Of a DNA stretch of 6,429 nucleotides, positions 1 through 6,429 are shown piece by piece. This stretch comes from an uncultured Erysipelotrichaceae bacterium. Its GTDB lineage: Bacteria > Bacillota_I > Bacilli_A > RFN20 > CAG-288. The stretch's first letter is position 1; each line of letters opens with the position of its first letter. The notes below the pieces were generated by a model. It had not been told where the DNA came from, did not search any database, and saw only the letters and a program-made list of their open reading frames with translations. The translations under genes were made by a program, and so were the position numbers. The DNA lies in the NCBI GenBank assembly GCA_902771745.1, contig CACXYG010000082.1, positions 1-6,429 on the forward strand, in the 5' to 3' direction.

Positions 1-2039
1 TCAATAGCGGGAGTACCAAAACCAGAATCTTCGACGATGGCAAAGGCTTCATCGATGCTCAACTGATCAACCATGTCAGAAAGTTCCTGACAGTCATAGT
101 CAGAACCGATCTTGTAGATGAGTTCTTCATTGTAGATGGTCTTTTCACCACTGCCCTTTAAATCATTTAAAGTGGCTTTGGAGCCGTCTTCTCTGGTCTT
201 GAGGAAGTATTTACCTTCTTTGGAAGTGACTGGCATTTCACTCTGATTGAAGGAAGTGTTGGTATAGTTATTGGCAGTCGAAACCGCAGAGGAATTGGTT
301 GGATTTTTAAAGGTCTTGTTTGGGAAAGTTCCTTCAAAATCACTTCTAGAAAGATAGACTGGTTTATCGGCATCGTTGCTGTAGATGCTACTTCCATCAA
401 TTGGAACACCAGCATAGGCGTCTTCATCCGTGAATCTGTTTTTCACTTCTTCACCAGTGGTGGTATCTTTATCAAACTGGATATCACTTTCGACCGTGAG
501 CTCTAAGACATTAGCAGAGCCTTCTTTCATCTTTTTGGCATCATGGCTATTTTCCATGAGCTTTAACTGATAAGTGCCCTTTTCTAATTCATAACCGGCA
601 AAGTCATTCTCATTCATGTCATAGCAATCATAACTAGCCATGTCATAGCTATCTAAGGTGACCTTGATATCTTTTTGGGTCTTACCTGGTTCGAGTTCAA
701 CAGACTTGGCAAAGTCGATAAGATTGATGGCACTCTTTTCAATTTCCTGATAGTAAGGAGCAGTGTAATAAAGCTGAATGACATCCTTACCGGAATACTC
801 ACCGGTGTTGGTACAAGATAAGGATAATTCAATCTTGGAATCTTTGGTGATCTTGTTATCCGTCGCATTGACATCCTTGCTCTCTTCGTTATTGATGATC
901 TTGAAGGAGTCAACACTCCATTCAAAACTGGTATAACTTAAACCGTGACCAAATGGGTATTGAACCATGGCCTCATAGCCTTTTAATTCCTTGTCATTAC
1001 CTTCCGCGTCAAAACCATCTCTGGTTTCATCATCGAAGAAATGTTCAGCATCGGCAGTTTCATACCATCGATAACCGAAGTACATATCTTCGTTGTACAT
1101 GATGTGGTTACCGGTCTTGAAGCGGTTGATATAGCTTGGTTCTTTCTTGTAGTCATAGGCGTAGGTGTCGATCAGATGACCAGAAGGGTTGATTGAGCCA
1201 TCTAAGATCTTAGGAATGGCTCTGGTACCGGATTGACCCATGATGGCGACATTTAAAACAGCGTCGACTCTTGGATCATCTAACTTACCTAACTGCATCT
1301 GGTTGGTGGAGTTGATCAAAACGATAACCTTATCAAAATGATCGCCACAATAGTCGATGAGTTCTTCTTCCTGGGTGGATAATTCCAAGTAGGTTCTGCT
1401 GGAATCATTCTTCTGACCCTTGGTCTTGGTCTGGGTCATCGGGATTTCACCGACGTTTTCACCGTTGACTCTCGAGATGACAATCAAGGCGGTGTCGGAG
1501 AAGTCTTCGGCATAGCTGAGCATGGATTTATCATAAGCGTCATAGTCAGCCATCTCTGGTTCGATGAGTTTGATACGATTGGCGTTATAGCCATAGTTGG
1601 TGGAATCATAGTCATGATAGAAGTTGACTAAGTCTTCGTTGACATGAAAGCCACCATCGGTTAAGGCTTGAAGAAGCGTAACTTTCTTAGCCTCAGAAAT
1701 GGTAGAAGAACCAGAACCGATACCAGAAAGCAAAAAGCCGTTATCCGAACTTGCCCAGCCAAAGACGTTGATGTTTTTATCTTCACCATCTTTGAACTTC
1801 AAAGGTAAAGCATTGTTCTGATTTTTCATCAAAACGATACCTTCTTGAGCGATTTCCTGACATAAGGCGTCACTTTGGGCGGTCGCCTGCTGGAATTCTT
1901 CACTATCAAAATTGACACCGGTACCGCATAAGGCGGTGGTGATCATCGGGGCAAAGAAGCCTGCGACCACATTACCGGCAATTAAAGCACCTGCGATCAA
2001 ACTGATGGATGCAAGTGTCACAATGGATTTTGTCTTCAT
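1..2039 (-). CDS. Domain-permuted GH3 family beta-glycosidase, membrane-anchored (3' end off window)
   Basis: Probable exported beta-glucosidase-type enzyme that removes terminal sugars from beta-linked glycosides; exact substrate unknown. The reading frame is open from the ATG at 2039 to the window edge (679 codons plus 2 bases). A hydrophobic stretch at residues 5-30 looks like an uncleaved signal anchor. The usual second GH3 domain (GH3_C) comes first, at about 55-370, with EGIVLMKN (67-73 region), LELSTQEEELI (218-228), VIVLINSTNQMQLG (238-251), an NPSGHLIDTY stretch (284-293) and the hallmark YPFGHGLSYT (361-370). A fibronectin-III-like domain follows at about 400-475 (GKDVIQLYYTAP, then an LxPGKT turn). 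The (beta/alpha)8 GH3_N domain with the nucleophile Asp should lie beyond the left edge; residues 645-679 look like its approach. This order is the reverse of classical GH3 and is known from some Bacillota enzymes. An AAAGGA site 7 bases before the ATG supports the start. It lies 17 bases after the lipoprotein gene, probably in the same transcript. Confidence 0.9.
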   Translation of the reverse strand, partial: MKTKSIVTLASISLIAGALIAGNVVAGFFAPMITTALCGTGVNFDSEEFQQATAQSDALCQEIAQEGIVLMKNQNNALPLKFKDGEDKNINVFGWASSDNGFLLSGIGSGSSTISEAKKVTLLQALTDGGFHVNEDLVNFYHDYDSTNYGYNANRIKLIEPEMADYDAYDKSMLSYAEDFSDTALIVISRVNGENVGEIPMTQTKTKGQKNDSSRTYLELSTQEEELIDYCGDHFDKVIVLINSTNQMQLGKLDDPRVDAVLNVAIMGQSGTRAIPKILDGSINPSGHLIDTYAYDYKKEPSYINRFKTGNHIMYNEDMYFGYRWYETADAEHFFDDETRDGFDAEGNDKELKGYEAMVQYPFGHGLSYTSFEWSVDSFKIINNEESKDVNATDNKITKDSKIELSLSCTNTGEYSGKDVIQLYYTAPYYQEIEKSAINLIDFAKSVELEPGKTQKDIKVTLDSYDMASYDCYDMNENDFAGYELEKGTYQLKLMENSHDAKKMKEGSANVLELTVESDIQFDKDTTTGEEVKNRFTDEDAYAGVPIDGSSIYSNDADKPVYLSRSDFEGTFPNKTFKNPTNSSAVSTANNYTNTSFNQSEMPVTSKEGKYFLKTREDGSKATLNDLKGSGEKTIYNEELIYKIGSDYDCQELSDMVDQLSIDEAFAIVEDSGFGTPAI

Positions 2040-2056
2040 TGGCGTTTCCTTTCAAT

Positions 2057-3238
2057 TTACTCGACGAAATTGACGGAAAGATAATCCAAATTGAAGGAGC
2101 AGCCATAACCGAGATAGTTGACATAGTCTGAAGTGATTTTCAAAGAGATGGTATTCCATCCCTCTTGAAGCGACATCAGACCGAAACTGACTGTCTGCCA
2201 GTTGACCCATAAAGACATGTCGACTTCGTTGTCTTTATCACCTTTGCCAGGCAGGATAACGTCATCGTCGATGGTGATTTTCTCACCGTTGGCGTAGGCG
2301 TCAAAAAGGCGATTGACTTGTTCGTCAGACATCATCTTGGGTGACCAACCATCTCCGTAGGTCAAATAACCCGAGGAAGCACGTATGGCAATATCCGCTT
2401 GGGTCTCAATGGCGGAATAGAAATAAAAATCGATGATATTTCCGCTTTGAATGTCTCCCAGATAGGAGGTGCCAGAGGCTAGTAGTGCAGTCTCATCCGA
2501 GATTGGACGAATGCGTCCGTTGGAGTTGTTCTGGGTGATGTAGGCTTCGTCTTCTTTGTTCTTGATGCGCACATATTCTTTTTTGTCAGTGGTGGAAGAA
2601 AATAAAATGTTCTCCGCCTCAATCTTATAGCCGTTGACAATCGCGATGTCAAAACTGGTCTGTTGATTGTAGGCTTGTACCATCACCTTGTAAGATCCGG
2701 CTTCAAGAAGAATCACATCCTGATCATGGACTGCGTTTCCTTCAATGGAAAAAGAGACTTCATCTAACGAGATCTCTTTTTCATCTCCGTCTTTGACCTT
2801 TCCTTGAATGACAAGTCCTGTGAAAGCAAAATTACCACCGATGGCATAAGTGGTGGTGTAGGGAAGTGATAACACGCTTAGGCTTTCTAGCTCTAGTGGC
2901 TTTACTGAGATGGGAATATCGACATAGCTGTTTAAATAACTGGCTCTCACATAGGTCGTATCAAGATTCAGGCTTTCTTGATTGGCAATGGTGATCTCCG
3001 TATTTAACGGCGTGTAGGTTGTCCCATCTTCAAAAGTCGCTTTTAGCTTTAACCCAGCGCGGTTGAAGTGTTCACCTTCATAGTAACTGGTCTTAAAAGG
3101 AAGGGTGGCGATTTCAAGTAGGCTCACTTTTTTGTCGACCAATACACTAGAGGGGGTCGACAAAACAGGGTCTTGATTCTGACAAGAACAAAGCAACAAC
3201 GATAACAGAAGAACCGATGTCTTTCCTAATTTTGTCAT
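2057..3238 (-). CDS. Surface lipoprotein with two Ig-like domains and a C-terminal CBM6/35-like module
   Basis: A 393-residue exported lipoprotein without a recognisable catalytic domain. Residues 1-19 form a lipoprotein signal peptide: positive start (K3, K6), leucine-rich core and lipobox LCSC, with C19 as the predicted lipidated residue. Residues 37-113 match the Big_3-type bacterial Ig-like pattern (LPFKTSYYEGEHF, AGLKLKATFEDGT). Residues 117-202 look like a second, more diverged copy (LPYTTTYAIGG). Residues 204-393 open with YKIEAEN and close with a GWNTISL strand and FNLDYLSV, the outline of CBM6/CBM35-like beta-sandwiches. The likely role is to hold a glycan-binding module outside the cell, perhaps bringing substrate to the GH3 enzyme encoded just downstream. 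An AGGTG site (3243-3247) sits 4 bases before the ATG. The upstream cre-like box suggests catabolite control. Lipoprotein status is well supported; glycan binding is inferred from fold-like signatures only. Confidence 0.82.
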   Translation of the reverse strand: MTKLGKTSVLLLSLLLCSCQNQDPVLSTPSSVLVDKKVSLLEIATLPFKTSYYEGEHFNRAGLKLKATFEDGTTYTPLNTEITIANQESLNLDTTYVRASYLNSYVDIPISVKPLELESLSVLSLPYTTTYAIGGNFAFTGLVIQGKVKDGDEKEISLDEVSFSIEGNAVHDQDVILLEAGSYKVMVQAYNQQTSFDIAIVNGYKIEAENILFSSTTDKKEYVRIKNKEDEAYITQNNSNGRIRPISDETALLASGTSYLGDIQSGNIIDFYFYSAIETQADIAIRASSGYLTYGDGWSPKMMSDEQVNRLFDAYANGEKITIDDDVILPGKGDKDNEVDMSLWVNWQTVSFGLMSLQEGWNTISLKITSDYVNYLGYGCSFNLDYLSVNFVE

Positions 3239-3249
3239 TTCACACCTAT

Positions 3250-3263
3250 CGAAAGCGCTAACA
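3250..3263. promoter_or_regulatory. cre-like operator (CcpA or other LacI-family site)
   Basis: CGAAAGCGCTAACA matches the cre consensus TGWAARCGYTWNCW at 13 of 14 positions; only the first base differs. The core AGCGCT is palindromic. It lies 12-25 bases upstream of the lipoprotein ATG, a position expected for repression by blocking initiation or elongation. The neighbouring genes encode glycan-binding and glycosidase proteins, typical targets of carbon catabolite repression in Bacillota. A local LacI-family regulator is an alternative to CcpA. Confidence 0.65.
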
Positions 3264-3300
3264 CAAGGTTAAATGGTTTATTTCATAAAAAGAAAAATTC

Positions 3301-3332
3301 TTCGTAAATCCATTCAATTTTTTCGTAATTCC
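3301..3332 (+). promoter_or_regulatory. Direct repeat with 21-base period, candidate LytTR operator
   Basis: TTCGTAAATCC (3301-3311) recurs as TTCGTAATTCC (3322-3332). Extending to the left, 14 of 17 bases are identical at an offset of exactly 21 bases, two helical turns. LytTR-domain regulators are known to bind 9-base direct repeats, loosely [TA][AC][CA]GTTN[AG][TG], separated by 12-13 bases. Here 9-base units are separated by 12 bases, and the two copies match that loose consensus at 7/9 and 6/9. The right copy ends 4 bases before the -35 box of the promoter for the LytTR regulator gene, a usual activator position. Autoregulation is inference. Confidence 0.5.
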
Positions 3333-3336
3333 CTCG

Positions 3337-3365
3337 TTGACAGTATTCTCAAGCAATGGTATTAT
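3337..3365 (+). promoter_or_regulatory. Sigma-A-type promoter of the regulator/kinase operon
   Basis: A perfect TTGACA -35 box (3337-3342) is followed, after a 17-base spacer, by TATTAT (3360-3365), a 5/6 match to the -10 consensus. A TG pair at 3357-3358 adds an extended -10 element. Transcription would start near 3371-3373, giving a leader of about 27 bases before the ATG at 3399. The promoter lies downstream of the earlier in-frame ATG at 3273, so a transcript from it cannot encode the longer protein. Confidence 0.75.
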
Positions 3366-3386
3366 CGAAAAATAAGAGATGGTGTA

Positions 3387-3393
3387 GAGAGGG
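3387..3393 (+). promoter_or_regulatory. Ribosome binding site that fixes the regulator start
   Basis: GAGAGGG lies 5 bases before the ATG at 3399. It decides between this start and the in-frame ATG at 3273, which has no comparably convincing purine-rich site and lies upstream of the promoter. Confidence 0.75.
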
Positions 3394-3398
3394 AAAAC

Positions 3399-4109
3399 AT
3401 GAAGAAAATCAAAATTGCGATTGTCGAAGATGAAGAACTAGCAAGCCAGTCCTTGAAGGATTGTCTTTCTCGTTTTTCTAAAGAGAACGATATCGACTTT
3501 GACATCACTGAATACCGTGAAGGCTTATCTTTTTTAGATGAGCATGTCGATTTTGATTTGATTTTCATGGACATTGAAATGCCACACATGAACGGTATTG
3601 AAGTGGCCAAGAAACTAAGATCCTTAGATGAGAACGTCTCCTTGATCTTTGTTACCAATATGGCCCAATACGCCATTCAGGGATATTCTGTCGATGCCAT
3701 CGACTACGTCTTAAAGCCGATCAAGTATGCTCGTCTTGCTTCCTTGATGAAGAAGACATTACGCATCATCGGCCAGGTTCAAGAACAAGCCATCGTCTTA
3801 AAGACGACGGGAGGCATGACGAAAATCTATCTCTCCAGCATTCAGTATATCGAAATCAAGGATCATTTGCTAATCTATCACACCAACCAGGGTGAAATTG
3901 AAGTCTGGGGAACCATCAAAGGTGCAGAAGAAAATCTTCCGACGGATAGTTTTTGCCGCTGCTCGCATTCCGTCATCGTTCATTTCAAGTATATTGTCTC
4001 GACCGATAAAGATACCATCTATATGACGGATAAGAAGATCCCGATTTCCATTTCTCATGCCAAGAAGAAAGAATTCCTGTCTCGCTTCAATCACTACGTG
4101 GGGTTATAA
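3399..4109 (+). CDS. LytTR-family response regulator (AgrA/LytR type)
   Basis: A 236-residue cytoplasmic DNA-binding response regulator and likely partner of the kinase encoded next. The receiver domain (about 4-122) has the acidic pair D11/E12, phospho-acceptor D58 in FMDIEMP, T86 in FVTN, and K106 in LKP. The LytTR DNA-binding domain spans about 130-232, with the usual pattern of an early strand (IVLKTTGGMTKIYLSSIQYIE), a central CRCSHSVIV segment and ISISHAKKKEF near the end. The length fits the family. The frame stays open upstream to an ATG at 3273, but the added 42 residues (basic, no known domain) precede the receiver's first strand, and the promoter and Shine-Dalgarno site both favour 3399. 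The stop codon touches the kinase ATG, indicating translational coupling. LytTR proteins bind paired direct repeats, and a candidate pair lies just upstream. Confidence 0.93.
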   Translation: MKKIKIAIVEDEELASQSLKDCLSRFSKENDIDFDITEYREGLSFLDEHVDFDLIFMDIEMPHMNGIEVAKKLRSLDENVSLIFVTNMAQYAIQGYSVDAIDYVLKPIKYARLASLMKKTLRIIGQVQEQAIVLKTTGGMTKIYLSSIQYIEIKDHLLIYHTNQGEIEVWGTIKGAEENLPTDSFCRCSHSVIVHFKYIVSTDKDTIYMTDKKIPISISHAKKKEFLSRFNHYVGL

Positions 4110-5423
4110 ATGATCATCTTTCAAAACGCGTTAAAACTGACCATCGCTCTATTAGAAATCATCGTCTTTACCACACTAGCAACTCGTAAGAATGATATGA
4201 GAGTTGCTTTTTTACGTAACATTATTATTTACAGTCTAGTTTTCTTATCATTATTGGTAGGATTTACGCTGTTGATGTCGTTTAGCGATCACAATTTTTC
4301 ACCCTATGTTCCCATCATCTTTGATTTTGTCATCATCGTGCTAAACATCTTTGTCATCCGATCATTTTTCGCCTTATCCTGGCCGGCGATTTATTTTAGT
4401 ATGACGATTGTGGTTCTCGGTAGATATCTCACGCTCGTTCCTTCTAATATGTTTATCTATGCGTTTTCCTTGACGGGTGAAAATATCACGGGTTTTGCTC
4501 CTATCATCAGCGAGTTTTTAGTCGGCAGTGTCATCATCGCTTTGATCTATATCATCTTTACCAAGACATATTCTGGTAGACAAGAGCAGTACGCAAATAA
4601 ATATAGTTTATATTTCTTAGGTATCTTAGTCCTTATTAATATCTTGGAATGTGTCTTACAAAACTTCTTGAAGTACACCAGTTATTCCTATCTCTTCTTA
4701 TTATCCTTGACTCAGTTCTTCTTCATTCTGATGATGCTATTCATCTTCTATTCCTTGATGAGAGAAGGGCAGAATGATATTGAACTGACGGTTGTCAAGC
4801 AGCTCTGGAACGAAGACAAGAAACATTATGAGATGCAAAAAGAAAGTATCGATATCATCAATATCAAGTGTCATGATCTAAGACATCAGATTCAGGATTA
4901 TCGTCAACAGGGTAATTTGACTGATAAGATGATGCATCAATTAGAAGAATCGATTCACATCTATGATTCGGTGGTCAAGACTGGTAATGAAGCTCTGGAT
5001 GTCATCCTTTCTTCTTTCTCTTTACGCTGCCAGAACAAGCAGGTAGAACTCACTACCATGGCGGATGGTCGCGGGCTTGATTTTGTCGATGAAATCGATA
5101 TGTATTCTCTTTTTACCAACATGCTAGATAACGCCTTGGAGTATGAGGAGACGATTCCTGAGGAATCTCGTTTCATCTCTTTGACGGTCAAAGCGTTTAA
5201 TGACTTTGTTCATATTCATTCGGAAAACTCCTATCTTGGTGATAAAAGAGGAAAACAGGATGAATTAAATACCAGCAAGAAAGATCGAATCAATCATGGT
5301 TTTGGTATCAAATCCATGAAGAGCATCGTCTCTAAATATAACGGTCAGTTTGATGTCCTTATTGCGGATGATATGTTCCAAGTCGATATCCTTTTACCAA
5401 AGAAGGGAGCCAAACATGAATAA
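4110..5423 (+). CDS. AgrC-like (HPK10/GHKL) membrane sensor histidine kinase
   Basis: A 437-residue polytopic kinase, presumed to phosphorylate the LytTR regulator encoded immediately before it. Residues 1-216 hold six or seven hydrophobic helices (roughly 8-24, 34-56, 66-109 as one or two, 131-151, 166-184, 193-216) joined by short loops, so there is no large extracellular sensor domain. A helical linker (218-252) leads to the H-box NIKCHDLRHQI, with H255 the probable phospho-acceptor. The GHKL ATPase domain (about 295-432) has the N-box LFTNMLDNALEYEE (N337, N341) and a G-box HGFGIKSM (396-403). It lacks the classical D-box, as is usual for HPK10 kinases. The ATG follows the regulator's stop directly, with a GGGG site (4100-4103) inside the regulator gene. 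Known HPK10 kinases such as AgrC sense peptides; this one has no agrB or agrD nearby, so its ligand is unknown. Confidence 0.92.
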   Translation: MIIFQNALKLTIALLEIIVFTTLATRKNDMRVAFLRNIIIYSLVFLSLLVGFTLLMSFSDHNFSPYVPIIFDFVIIVLNIFVIRSFFALSWPAIYFSMTIVVLGRYLTLVPSNMFIYAFSLTGENITGFAPIISEFLVGSVIIALIYIIFTKTYSGRQEQYANKYSLYFLGILVLINILECVLQNFLKYTSYSYLFLLSLTQFFFILMMLFIFYSLMREGQNDIELTVVKQLWNEDKKHYEMQKESIDIINIKCHDLRHQIQDYRQQGNLTDKMMHQLEESIHIYDSVVKTGNEALDVILSSFSLRCQNKQVELTTMADGRGLDFVDEIDMYSLFTNMLDNALEYEETIPEESRFISLTVKAFNDFVHIHSENSYLGDKRGKQDELNTSKKDRINHGFGIKSMKSIVSKYNGQFDVLIADDMFQVDILLPKKGAKHE

Positions 5424-6429
5424 GAAAAGAAAAGCCTATGCTCTCTTCACTTTGATTGCGACTATGTTTGCTATCATCTCAGCAAGTTTGATCACCGTCT
5501 TTGCGATTTTAAGAACGCATAACAACAATAACTATCCCACCTTTAAGCATGAACAATATAAGGATTGTTCTCTTTCCAAGGAGTTTGACGAACAAGAAGG
5601 TCCACAGCTTTATGAAGTTGAAGAATTAACACTTTCTGAACATATCCAAATTGAAGGAAATATCTATGCTTCCAATAAAGAAGCAGTTTCTAACTTCATC
5701 AAGAATGAAACGATCACACTGGAAGTCAATTCTTCTAGCAGTGTGATGGTCATGTTCTCTCTGGCGACCAGTTATGTTTCGGAAAACGGAAGAAGTGTGG
5801 ATGCCTCCACTTTGTTCTCTCTTACTTTCAATAACAATGTCAACAGTTTAGAAAATGCCATCATTGAAGCAAACTTCAATCAGTATGACTTCAGCGAGAA
5901 TGATTTGGTTCCTCTTCATCTCTATCCTGGCAAAAACACCATCACGTTGACGAGTCTTGGTGATTATCTAAAAGTGGATTATCTTGCCTTAAGAGGAAAT
6001 AACAGCAATGTTTCCTTAAGTGCCATCGGTCCGCAGAAACATAAATATCTAGAAAATGAATCTCGTCAGTACTACACCTCTTATTTGAGCCAATTAAATG
6101 GTCCAGCCATCATGATGGATGAATCCGCTAAAGAAAAACATGCAGCCTTCTTTTCTAATCCTTATGATTCTTTGACGTTCTATATCTCCTCTGAAGTTGA
6201 TAAGGAGAGTGATGTTGGTTTAGTCATCCGTCTTGCAAGAGAGAACGTCCAACCGAATTTTGAAATTTATCTCAATAATACATTAGTCACATTAGAGGAA
6301 TTAGAATTGAGCAGCTCTTATCAGGAGTTTGATTTAGGTAAGTTGACCCTAGTTAAAGGAGATAACACCTTAAGTCTGAAGAATATCAATGGTTCCTTCT
6401 ACTTTGATTGCTTCATCTTGAATCGAGAT
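5416..6429 (+). CDS. Membrane-anchored protein with two lectin-like beta modules (3' end off window)
   Basis: Not assigned to a named family. The frame is open for 338 codons to the right edge. Residues 1-6 are basic (NKKRK) and 8-32 form one hydrophobic helix without a lipobox or clear cleavage site, so a signal anchor with the remainder outside is likely. Residues 66-193 form a probable beta-sandwich opening with YEVEELTL and closing with PGKNTITL and LKVDYLALRG, the shape of CBM6/35-like modules. Residues about 219-338 form a second, similar unit ending KGDNTLSL and FYFDCFIL. The same closing pattern occurs in the lipoprotein encoded on the other strand. The ATG overlaps the kinase's last codons by 8 bases and has an AAGGGAG site (5403-5409) 6 bases upstream, so it is co-translated with the kinase. 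This suggests a surface glycan-binding partner of the signalling pair, or a larger glycan-active protein whose remaining part is off window. Function is inferred. Confidence 0.8.
   Translation, partial: MNKKRKAYALFTLIATMFAIISASLITVFAILRTHNNNNYPTFKHEQYKDCSLSKEFDEQEGPQLYEVEELTLSEHIQIEGNIYASNKEAVSNFIKNETITLEVNSSSSVMVMFSLATSYVSENGRSVDASTLFSLTFNNNVNSLENAIIEANFNQYDFSENDLVPLHLYPGKNTITLTSLGDYLKVDYLALRGNNSNVSLSAIGPQKHKYLENESRQYYTSYLSQLNGPAIMMDESAKEKHAAFFSNPYDSLTFYISSEVDKESDVGLVIRLARENVQPNFEIYLNNTLVTLEELELSSSYQEFDLGKLTLVKGDNTLSLKNINGSFYFDCFILNRD

Noticed and set aside
615..649. Direct repeat CATGTCATAGC at 615-625 and 639-649
   Set aside because: Short coding repeat giving two YDM tripeptides within the GH3 gene; likely chance or local codon similarity rather than a regulatory or mobile element.
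167..925. Minus-strand open frames of 86 and 90 codons (167-427 and 653-925)
   Set aside because: They lie inside the GH3 gene in another frame, have no family-like features, and the GH3 frame carries clear motifs across the same bases.
2040..2056. Terminator or separate promoter between the lipoprotein and GH3 genes
   Set aside because: The gap is only 17 bases, holds a ribosome binding site, and has no hairpin with a T-run.
3265..3281. AAGGTTAAA and ATGGTTTAT as another LytTR repeat pair
   Set aside because: Their period is 8 bases, not the 21-22 expected, and each deviates from the consensus at invariant-looking positions.
3239..3398. Possible agrD-like peptide gene or riboswitch in the divergent region
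   Set aside because: At 160 bases, filled by promoter, operator and leader elements, it shows no convincing small gene with its own ribosome site and no riboswitch-like stem pattern.
3362..4094. Minus-strand open frames opposite the response regulator (3362-3676 and 3870-4094)
   Set aside because: They are antisense shadows of a gene with intact receiver and LytTR motifs, with low-complexity serine/lysine-rich translations.
4961..5191. Minus-strand 76-codon frame opposite the kinase
   Set aside because: It overlaps the conserved N-box region of the kinase and its product resembles nothing recognisable.

Overview
The window looks like a carbohydrate-use and signalling locus from a low-to-moderate GC Gram-positive (Bacillota), probably a gut Erysipelotrichia- or Lachnospiraceae-like anaerobe. 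The pointers are a lipobox lipoprotein, a domain-permuted GH3 glycosidase with an N-terminal membrane segment, a LytTR regulator with an AgrC-like kinase, purine-rich Shine-Dalgarno sites and a cre-like (CcpA-type) box. The taxonomic guess is inference; no rRNA or marker gene is present.

Layout: two divergent operons share one short control region, 3239-3398. The minus-strand operon (3238 down to 1) encodes a surface lipoprotein with two Ig-like domains and a carbohydrate-binding-like C-terminal module. A GH3 beta-glycosidase follows 17 bases later and runs off the left edge before its catalytic (GH3_N) half. The plus-strand operon (3399 to 6429) encodes a LytTR response regulator, an AgrC/HPK10-type GHKL sensor kinase starting on the base after the regulator's stop, and a membrane-anchored protein overlapping the kinase by 8 bases. 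That last protein carries two lectin-like beta modules and runs off the right edge.

The control region is rich. It holds a 13/14 match to the cre consensus just upstream of the lipoprotein gene, an imperfect direct repeat with a 21-base period and the geometry of a LytTR operator, and a near-consensus extended -10 promoter. That promoter lies inside the longest open frame of the regulator, so the start at 3399 is preferred over the frame-opening ATG at 3273.

Working model (inference): the kinase/regulator pair controls its own operon and possibly the divergent glycosidase operon. The CBM-like proteins on both sides bind a surface glycan, and the anchored one next to the kinase may take part in sensing. 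No agrB or agrD peptide-signal genes are seen in the window, although an AgrC-like kinase would usually suggest peptide sensing.
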